A stretch of DNA of 11,308 bases from an uncultured Peptococcaceae bacterium. GTDB taxonomy: Bacteria > Bacillota > Desulfitobacteriia > Desulfitobacteriales > Syntrophobotulaceae. The DNA lies in NCBI GenBank assembly GCA_937892995.1, contig CALBJS010000183.1:1-11308 (forward strand). Reading direction: 5' to 3'. Shown one piece after another: positions 6,091-11,308 of this stretch. Both the position numbers and the translations under genes were made by a program. Position 1 is the first letter of the stretch, and every line of letters begins with the position of its first letter. The notes under the pieces were generated by a model. That model saw only the letters and a program-made list of their open reading frames with translations. It was not told where the DNA came from and ran no database searches.

Positions 6091-6112
6091 TAATTAGGTA
6101 GTAATTAGGTAG
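6091..6112 (+). repeat. Two 11-bp direct repeats, possible operator
   Basis: TAATTAGGTAG occurs twice in tandem (6091-6101, 6102-6112). The 11-base period is one helical turn, as in sites for OmpR/PhoB-type response regulators. The reverse complement of TAGGTAG occurs as CTACCTA at 6070-6076, so the RNA can fold in two alternative hairpins. The second repeat covers the -35 place of the possible sigma-A promoter ending at 6130. Confidence 0.5.
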
Positions 6113-6130
6113 TATTTTATTCAATATAAT
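6102..6130 (+). promoter_or_regulatory. Possible sigma-A promoter for the acetyltransferase operon
   Basis: A perfect TATAAT lies at 6125-6130, and transcription from it would start about 34 bases before the ATG at 6171. Seventeen bases upstream the -35 region reads TAATTA, a poor match to TTGACA, so an activator bound to the direct repeats could be required. Confidence 0.35.
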
Positions 6131-6170
6131 AGAATGCATTAGATGGAGAACTGCAGGTGAAGAAACAAAA

Positions 6171-6683
6171 ATGACAAATACAACTAGAATAGAATTTGCC
6201 CAAAAAAGCGATGAAGAAGATTTAAGGGAAATTTTATGGGGATATGGGATGGACATAGCTGGGCAAATCGAAGGACATCTAGTCGTTAAAGAAGGGGATT
6301 CTGTAGTAGCCGGAGGAAAAATTATTGAATATGCCGAACAATGCTTCTTTTTAGAAGTCATAGGGGTACACCAAGAAATGAAGAATCGGGGGTTAGGAGG
6401 CTTGCTCCTTGAAAAAATCCTTCTATCCCCCTGGAAGTGTTGTAAGGAGACAAAAATGAAGAGTTCTGTTTCCGGGGAAGCCTTCCTCATGACTACAGTA
6501 GCTAGAGGAGAAACCATGGATTTTTATAAAAAGTATGGCTTTAGGCCTTGTGGTTTTCAAGAGATACCTATGCCCTACAGGGACCAATGTATTGATTGTC
6601 CTGAAAGGGAAGATTGTCAACCTGTCCCGATGATTTTTAATGGAGGTCAAGGAAATGAAAAAAGCAGTAATTGTGTTTACTAA
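6171..6683 (+). CDS. GNAT-family N-acetyltransferase with C-terminal cysteine motif
   Basis: A 170-residue protein of the usual GNAT size. Residues 60-80 give strand 4 and the acetyl-CoA-binding motif A (FLEVIGVHQEMKNRGLGGLL, with the pyrophosphate loop NRGLGG at 72-77). MDFYKKYGFRPCGF (116-129) is the later motif B. The tail has C140-X2-C143-X5-C149 (CIDCPEREDC), which is not part of the core fold and could bind a metal or Fe-S centre. Similar cysteine tails are known to me from GNAT proteins of strict anaerobes, without a defined role. The ribosome binding site AGGTGAAG (6155-6162) supports ATG 6171. The gene overlaps the next by 29 bp and leads the operon with rpoN. The acetylated substrate is unknown. 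Confidence 0.82.
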   Translation: MTNTTRIEFAQKSDEEDLREILWGYGMDIAGQIEGHLVVKEGDSVVAGGKIIEYAEQCFFLEVIGVHQEMKNRGLGGLLLEKILLSPWKCCKETKMKSSVSGEAFLMTTVARGETMDFYKKYGFRPCGFQEIPMPYRDQCIDCPEREDCQPVPMIFNGGQGNEKSSNCVY

Positions 6684-7497
6684 AGTACCAAAAGTCGGAG
6701 ATGTTAAGACTCGCTTAACTGAAGCGAGGGGTGGGATCTTAACCGCGGAAGAAGCCTGTGAGCTTTATGAAGCTTGTTTATTAGACGTCATTGATGTTTG
6801 TCTTTCTGTCCAAGGAATCGACGTCTGGATTTGTTATAACCAAGAGGGAGAACGAACCTACCTTGATTCTTTGTTAGCACAAGTGACTTACCCGCAAAGA
6901 ATCGCAGGAGTATTCTCTGATCAGGGTGGAAGCTTTGATGACTGTATGCAATATGCGACAGATTTTATTTTAAAACCTGGAAAAGACGAACGTTTAGCGG
7001 ACGGTCTTATTATTGTCGGTGGAGATATTCCTTCTTTACAGCCATCCATACTTATCGACGGTTTAGAGAAACTGGAAAGGTTAAGTTTAAACGAAAAGGG
7101 ACAAAAAGCCGCGATTATGAAGATTAGTAATAAAGATTCTTTAATTGGAGCATCCATCGTTGAAGGTGCTTGTCAAGAAGGTGGATTCTCATTCGTTGGC
7201 CTAACCTGCACGACCCCTTTTAGTTTTCATGAAGTGTTCTACAACATGGATGGGATCACGGCTCTGGATATGCTCGTGGATAAGGCGGAAAGAGAGGAAA
7301 TTCCCTTTGCTGTTGTAGAAATGGTTCCAGATATCGATATCCCTGTAGACCTTGCCAGCATTATGCCGGTCCTTCGTGCCTTGGAAATCTCAGCGAAGAG
7401 TGACAATTCGATTTTAGTTCCGAAAAGAACGATGGCTTTTTTTAGGGAGACTGGTCTGCAATCTCTTGCCTTGCCACCCGTAAGAGAAGCTATTTGA
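6655..7497 (+). CDS. DUF2064 (TIGR04282-like) GT-A nucleotidyl/glycosyltransferase
   Basis: The start at ATG 6655 is preferred: GGAGGT (6642-6647) lies 7 bases before it, and the protein then begins MKKAVIVFTKVPKVGDVKTR as is usual for the family. An in-frame ATG at 6640 would add five residues but has no ribosome binding site. The 280-residue protein shows the nucleotide-binding opening with KTRL (18-21), QGGSFDDCM (90-98), the metal-site motif GGDIPSL (122-128, compare GxDxPxL) and DIDIPVDL (226-233). This is the GT-A/CofC-like fold of the DUF2064 family, some members of which are annotated in arsenosugar biosynthesis. Substrate unknown. It overlaps the GNAT gene and precedes rpoN by 34 bp, so translation is probably coupled to the former. 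Confidence 0.82.
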   Translation: MKKAVIVFTKVPKVGDVKTRLTEARGGILTAEEACELYEACLLDVIDVCLSVQGIDVWICYNQEGERTYLDSLLAQVTYPQRIAGVFSDQGGSFDDCMQYATDFILKPGKDERLADGLIIVGGDIPSLQPSILIDGLEKLERLSLNEKGQKAAIMKISNKDSLIGASIVEGACQEGGFSFVGLTCTTPFSFHEVFYNMDGITALDMLVDKAEREEIPFAVVEMVPDIDIPVDLASIMPVLRALEISAKSDNSILVPKRTMAFFRETGLQSLALPPVREAI

Positions 7498-7531
7498 CTT
7501 TTTTAAGTAATATCCAGAGGGTGAAACAATC

Positions 7532-8914
7532 ATGAGACAGATTCGACAAGAAATCTATCTTGAACAACAACAAAAGCTATATATGACGACGGAATTGAGA
7601 CAGGCAATCTCACTTTTACAGATGTCGGCTTTGGAGTTGAGCGAATATATCCTCAGTAAGATTGAAGAAAATCCATTCCTGGATGAAGAAGAAGCAAAAA
7701 TTGAAAGCATAGATGAAAATCTCGATAAAGATAACACTAACCTTGATATGGATGGTCTCCTTGAGCATTTTCAGGGAAGTAATCTTAGCTCAGGATGGAA
7801 AGAAAGGTACGAGAAAGAATCTTTTGAAAGATATCTATCAGACAAACCGAGTTTGTATGAGCATCTGGAATGTCAATTGCATTTGGAGCTAAACAAACCG
7901 ACGGATTTAATTATAGGTAATTATATAATAGGAAACATCGATAGTAATGGTTATCTTCGTGCTGAGGTTCAGGATATAGCTGAAAAATTAAATGTTAATG
8001 AGGCTAAAGTAGGGAAAATTTTAAGACTTATCCAATCTTTCTATCCGCCCGGCGTTGGAGCACGAAATCTGCAAGAATGTTTACATTTACAACTCATTCA
8101 TTTCGCTAAGAATAGCGTTTTGGCGGAAAAAATTCTGCAATATTTTCTTAAGGAAATGGCTGAGAAAAAGTTTAGTCATATTGCTTCAGCCCTTTCTGTA
8201 TCTATTCAGGAGGTTCAGGAAGTTTATGATCTTATCCGAACACTCAATCCAAAACCAGGTCTTGAATTCGGAGCAGAGAGAAATCCAATAGTATTGCCCG
8301 ATGTTACAGTCATTAAAGACCAAGGGAAATATCTTGTAATTACAAATGATCTTGAATTTGCCGGTTTAAAAATCAACCAGGCCTATGTAAATCAGTTTCG
8401 CCACGCTGCTTCACTCTCCGAAGATGTGAGAAAATACCTGGAGGATAAATTTGAATCGGCGATGGGTCTAGTTCGTGGAATCGAACAAAGAAGGTTAAAT
8501 ATCTACAAAGTGGTTCAATGTATTGTAGATATTCAAAGCGAATTCCTGGATAACGGGATTGAATATCTTAAGCCGCTCACCATGGGCCAAGTTGCCGATC
8601 TTGTAAATATTCATGAGTCGACGGTAAGTCGAGTTACTTCTAATAAATATGTTCAAACTCCTCGGGGGATGTTTGCCTTAAAATACTTTTTTAATTCCGG
8701 TGTTGATTCTTTTAATAGCAAGAAGGTCTGTTCGAAGAGTATTCAACATTTAATAGCAGAGATTGTTAATCAAGAAGACCCGGAAAACCCCTTAAGGGAT
8801 CAGGAAATCACGGAAATACTTATGAAAAAAGGAATTAATATTTCCCGTAGAACAGTAAATAAATATCGTCAGAATATAGGGATCCCCACTCATTCACTAC
8901 GTAAAAGATATTAA
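7532..8914 (+). CDS. rpoN: RNA polymerase sigma-54 factor
   Basis: At 460 residues it is normal for sigma-54. Region I is present at 1-50 (LEQQQKLYMTTELRQAIS onward, ending NPFL), the part that contacts activator and holds the enzyme silent. An acidic linker with DEEE follows. The core-binding domain is next, then a helix-turn-helix at about 351-379 (MGQVADLVNIHESTVSRVTS) that reads the -12 element. The RpoN box at 438-447 reads SRRTVNKYRQ against the canonical ARRTVAKYRE; it contacts the -24 element. All parts look intact. AGAGGGTG (7516-7522) supports the start. It directs transcription from -24/-12 promoters such as those at 3149 and 5971. Unusually, it is placed among redox and transferase genes and may drive its own operon. 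Confidence 0.96.
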   Translation: MRQIRQEIYLEQQQKLYMTTELRQAISLLQMSALELSEYILSKIEENPFLDEEEAKIESIDENLDKDNTNLDMDGLLEHFQGSNLSSGWKERYEKESFERYLSDKPSLYEHLECQLHLELNKPTDLIIGNYIIGNIDSNGYLRAEVQDIAEKLNVNEAKVGKILRLIQSFYPPGVGARNLQECLHLQLIHFAKNSVLAEKILQYFLKEMAEKKFSHIASALSVSIQEVQEVYDLIRTLNPKPGLEFGAERNPIVLPDVTVIKDQGKYLVITNDLEFAGLKINQAYVNQFRHAASLSEDVRKYLEDKFESAMGLVRGIEQRRLNIYKVVQCIVDIQSEFLDNGIEYLKPLTMGQVADLVNIHESTVSRVTSNKYVQTPRGMFALKYFFNSGVDSFNSKKVCSKSIQHLIAEIVNQEDPENPLRDQEITEILMKKGINISRRTVNKYRQNIGIPTHSLRKRY

Positions 8915-8934
8915 CACATGAGAAAGAGAGGAGA

Positions 8935-10080
8935 ATGATGAGCAGCACGCCTAAGCTTCGCGAATTATGTCAGGAGATAAGTGATGATTGTCTAGGGTGC
9001 AACAATTGTATTGCGGAGTGTCCCTTTCTTCAAGAAATAGAGGAAGATATTGTAAGTATGGTTAGAAGGGGCCCCTCTGTTGAGGAAGCTTATGCTTGTT
9101 CTTTATGTGGTTTATGTGAGGCCGTTTGTCCCTCATCCTTAAGTTTAAGAAGAATGTTCAGCGAGACAAGAAACCAGGCCGTCGAGAAGAATTACATCCC
9201 TATTCAGGATTATCGATATATGTTTCCGGATCGAGAACTAAACGTGATGAAAGTATATCGTCAATTTCATGGTATTGAGTATGAGGATTTAAATCCTGAC
9301 CAAGTAAGCACTGTTGCTTTTTTCCCCGGATGTACCATGTTAACATATTCCCTGGAATTAACCCGGACACTTTTTTTTCATCTGCAAAAAACATATGGCG
9401 AGCTTACTTTAATTTCAGAATGTTGTGGCTTGCCCCTCCATCAATTGGGACTACAGAATCGTGGCGATGATTATCTTCGGTCCGTAAAGACCAAGCTAAA
9501 CTCTTTACAAGTTAAACATTTAGTTGTAGCTTGTCCCAACTGTTATTACCAGTTACGCCCGTTTCTTAAGGATACCGGTATTCAGCTTGTAACAATCTTT
9601 GAAGCTCTAGAGAATAGCGATATTTTTAATACCCCGCTCGAAGAACAACAAAAGTGTGAAATCACTATTCATGATTCTTGTCCCGATCGTTTCTATGGTA
9701 TCTTTGCTCGCCAGGCTAGGCAAGCCTTGCTCCGTAAGGGTTATAGCCTTGTAGAGATGGAACACAATCATGATTTGACTATCTGCTGTGGAAGTGGGGG
9801 ACAAGTAAGTCATTCTCGGCCTGATCTTGCTGAAAAGCTGGTAAGATGTCGCTTAGATGAGGCGGAAGAGTCTGGGGCGTTGGTACTCACTGGATACTGT
9901 TTAGGATGTGTGCTTAATTTTGCCAGAATACCTAATGAAAAGAAGATGAAGATTCAACATGTTTTAGATCTCTTATTTGGGTTGGAAGCAGATTATAGCG
10001 AAGTTAAAGCAAATGCTAAAAAGATGTTCGCTGGACCTGAGGGTGAAGGAATTTTAAAAAGAATCATGGCGGAAGAATGA
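8935..10080 (+). CDS. Fe-S oxidoreductase with two CCG domains (HdrD/GlpC-like)
   Basis: A 381-residue cytoplasmic protein. The N-terminus has two 4Fe-4S motifs: C19, C22, C25, C29 and C55, C58, C61, C65 (both CX2CX2CX3C). Two cysteine-rich CCG domains follow: C133, C163-C164-G, C200-X2-C203, and C249, C284-C285-G, C322-X2-C325. In heterodisulfide reductase such domains hold the non-cubane 4Fe-4S centre that cleaves disulfides. Relatives include GlpC, LutA-like and HdrD subunits. No flavin domain is present, so it needs partners; the ferredoxin fusion downstream is the obvious candidate. Start: AGGAG (8929-8933) is rather close to ATG 8935, and the second codon, ATG 8938, has slightly better spacing. 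It lies 20 bp after rpoN. Confidence 0.9.
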   Translation: MMSSTPKLRELCQEISDDCLGCNNCIAECPFLQEIEEDIVSMVRRGPSVEEAYACSLCGLCEAVCPSSLSLRRMFSETRNQAVEKNYIPIQDYRYMFPDRELNVMKVYRQFHGIEYEDLNPDQVSTVAFFPGCTMLTYSLELTRTLFFHLQKTYGELTLISECCGLPLHQLGLQNRGDDYLRSVKTKLNSLQVKHLVVACPNCYYQLRPFLKDTGIQLVTIFEALENSDIFNTPLEEQQKCEITIHDSCPDRFYGIFARQARQALLRKGYSLVEMEHNHDLTICCGSGGQVSHSRPDLAEKLVRCRLDEAEESGALVLTGYCLGCVLNFARIPNEKKMKIQHVLDLLFGLEADYSEVKANAKKMFAGPEGEGILKRIMAEE

Positions 10081-10107
10081 AAAAGCAACAGGAAGGGGGA
10101 AGGCAAA

Positions 10108-11073
10108 TTGAATTATCAAGAAATGACAAAGATCTTAAAAGACACACTATCCCTTCGCTGGGATCCGGTAGCCGTTAGAATGATGAGACCAGGAGAAGAA
10201 AGACCCCCACAATTGATTGAACCTCCGGTGCCTTTAAGGCATTGCCAATCGCTAACCGTAGCTCGTCGGGGACATTGTTTATATATGCCGCCTCGGAGTC
10301 ACGCTTGTCCCGATGGTTCAGGAATTCTAGGTTTGGTCGAGATGTCGTCAAAACTTAGATCGGGGGACTTATATTTATTATTTAAGAAATTACCAACCCT
10401 GAAAATCGCTCAGAAAATGATTAGTACCCGTCCGGAATTTAAGGCCGGAAGTTATGAAGCGACGCTGCTTGCCCCACTAGATCAGGCTTTGTTTGAACCA
10501 GATGTTGTCATTATGACTTTGTGGCCGGAACAGGCCATGTGGCTTTGTTGTGCCCAAACCTACTATAGTGGAGAAAGGCAGTCTTTTAAGACATCTGGCT
10601 TTAACTCTACTTGTGCTGATCTTATTATTCAACCGATGAAGACAGGAGAAATGAATATATCCTTTGGTTGTTATGGGGCTAGGGCCTCTAGTGAAATCGA
10701 CGACTTTGAACTCTATCTCTCTATCCCGACTCCGTTATTAGAGCCTATTGTTCAAGCTTTACTTAAGCTCGGCCAGAAAAGCATTCCAGAAGAAAGAAGA
10801 AAAGTATATCTTCATCCTGTGATGGACAAGGTTGGTTCCAGACGAGACCATCCTCAGAAGGGGAAAGAAGGGAGAGACATAGAGATCTTTATTGATGAAC
10901 AGCAGTGCCTGGGTGATGGTTTATGTGTTGCCTTTTGTCCTTCGTCGGTTTTGGAGATGAAAGAACGAGAAGGTCGTCAAGTGGCCGAAGCCGTCCATCC
11001 GAAATCATGCAGTCTTTGCTACACTTGTGTTGGACAATGTCCGGAAAAGGCTATTCAAATTTCGTATTCCTAA
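10108..11073 (+). CDS. DUF169 protein fused to a two-cluster ferredoxin
   Basis: A 321-residue protein. Residues 1 to about 240 look like DUF169, a family of unknown function common in methanogens and anaerobic Firmicutes (PVAVRM near 20, RHCQSL at 44-49, SHACPDG at 64-70, PDVVIM at 131-136, GCYGAR at 187-192). Residues 258-321 are a bacterial-type ferredoxin. Its second motif is complete (C301, C304, C307, C311-P). The first has C267, C273 and C277-P, but D270 where the second Cys should be. Such Asp-containing sites can bind a convertible 3Fe/4Fe cluster, as in Pyrococcus furiosus ferredoxin. The TTG start is chosen because GGAAGGGGGAAGG (10091-10103) fits it; ATG 10123 would be too far. 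It is the last gene of the operon, 27 bp after the CCG protein and probably its redox partner. Confidence 0.82.
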   Translation: MNYQEMTKILKDTLSLRWDPVAVRMMRPGEERPPQLIEPPVPLRHCQSLTVARRGHCLYMPPRSHACPDGSGILGLVEMSSKLRSGDLYLLFKKLPTLKIAQKMISTRPEFKAGSYEATLLAPLDQALFEPDVVIMTLWPEQAMWLCCAQTYYSGERQSFKTSGFNSTCADLIIQPMKTGEMNISFGCYGARASSEIDDFELYLSIPTPLLEPIVQALLKLGQKSIPEERRKVYLHPVMDKVGSRRDHPQKGKEGRDIEIFIDEQQCLGDGLCVAFCPSSVLEMKEREGRQVAEAVHPKSCSLCYTCVGQCPEKAIQISYS

Positions 11074-11247
11074 GCTTTCTTTGAAATAATAGGTGAAATA
11101 AGTGATTAATGAGAATTTATTATATGGTCCATTATGTAGATTTTATATTTTGATGATGTCTAACATCTGAATCATTCATAGTGAGAGATAAAGATAGTAG
11201 ATAAGATAGTTCGGGGCAGGACAGCAAAGGGAAGAGGAGGAGTAAGG
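11074..11247. other. 174-bp gap before the last gene
   Basis: AT-rich spacer. GATGT (11155-11159) and ACATC (11163-11167) form only a short stem without a T-run, so no clear terminator is seen after the DUF169-ferredoxin gene, and read-through into the last gene is possible. No promoter matching sigma-A or sigma-54 well was found. Confidence 0.4.
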
Positions 11248-11308
11248 ATGGCTATTAAGTTTAAAATACTTGGAACAGGTGCAGGCCCCGGTGTGCCTTC
11301 CTATTTTT
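11248..11308 (+). CDS. Metallo-beta-lactamase-fold hydrolase (N-terminal fragment)
   Basis: ATG 11248 follows GAGGAGGAG (11234-11242) and the frame stays open to the window edge. The visible 20 residues, MAIKFKILGTGAGPGVPSYF, match the opening of PhnP-like members of the metallo-beta-lactamase superfamily, in which the first strand leads into a LGTGxGxGVP turn. The metal-binding HxHxDH motif would lie further right, outside the window, so activity cannot be judged. It follows the redox operon by 174 bp in the same direction and may belong to it. Confidence 0.65.
   Translation, partial: MAIKFKILGTGAGPGVPSYF

Larger units (their letters stand above)
5744..6170. other. 427-bp regulatory gap before the acetyltransferase-rpoN operon
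   Basis: No terminator is obvious right after the chemoreceptor gene. The gap holds an inverted repeat at 5896-5910, a hairpin joined to a sigma-54 promoter (5956-5986), a strong Shine-Dalgarno sequence at 6039-6046 without an ordinary gene behind it, 11-bp tandem repeats (6091-6112) and a perfect TATAAT at 6125-6130. A 31-codon frame from ATG 5827 has no ribosome binding site and was not called. Confidence 0.65.

Noticed and set aside
6074..6517. 147-codon frame on the minus strand opposite the GNAT gene
   Set aside because: The + strand frame has clear GNAT motifs; the antisense product shows no family pattern.
1..11308. CRISPR array, insertion sequence, tRNA or rRNA
   Set aside because: No regularly spaced repeats, transposase-like protein, terminal inverted repeats or cloverleaf/rRNA-like segments were seen.

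Overview
The window looks like chromosome of an anaerobic, respiratory member of the Firmicutes, most like the Desulfosporosinus/Desulfitobacterium group. This is inferred from AT-rich sequence, strong AGGAGG-type ribosome binding sites, GTG/TTG starts, a sigma-54 gene, Fe-S proteins of the heterodisulfide-reductase type and a molybdoenzyme with a small Fe-S partner. No database search was possible. All convincing genes lie on the + strand.

Left part (1-1116): the 3' end of a molybdopterin oxidoreductase (DMSO reductase family), a half-size two-cluster Fe-S electron-transfer subunit, and a 74-residue HTH-like small protein, closed by a stem-loop terminator. A 23-bp tandem duplication lies across the stop codon of the molybdoenzyme gene.

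Transport part (1117-5743): a 44-residue zinc-ribbon miniprotein precedes an aromatic-acid-type MFS transporter (AAHS family), which ends at a clear terminator. A second MFS transporter (oxalate/formate antiporter, OFA family) follows a near-perfect sigma-54 promoter. After it come a 100-residue, 12-cysteine zinc-ribbon protein and a soluble chemoreceptor. The two zinc-ribbon proteins share a layout (MC[F/W] start, then two CxxC knuckles ending CG[T/A][E/D]L), and each sits beside an MFS gene.

Right part (5744-11308): a 427-bp leader carries a second sigma-54 promoter, a possible sigma-A promoter with 11-bp direct repeats, and a strong Shine-Dalgarno sequence with no ordinary gene behind it. 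It precedes a tight five-gene run: GNAT acetyltransferase, DUF2064-type GT-A nucleotidyl/glycosyltransferase, RpoN (sigma-54), an HdrD-like CCG-domain Fe-S protein, and a DUF169 domain fused to a two-cluster ferredoxin in which Asp replaces one cluster Cys. A metallo-beta-lactamase-fold gene starts at the right edge.

Reading of the whole: substrate uptake and sensing next to redox enzymes, with sigma-54 itself encoded in a run that may be read from a sigma-54 promoter. The most unusual part is this sigma-factor plus redox operon. Its individual families are recognisable, but their joint function is not.
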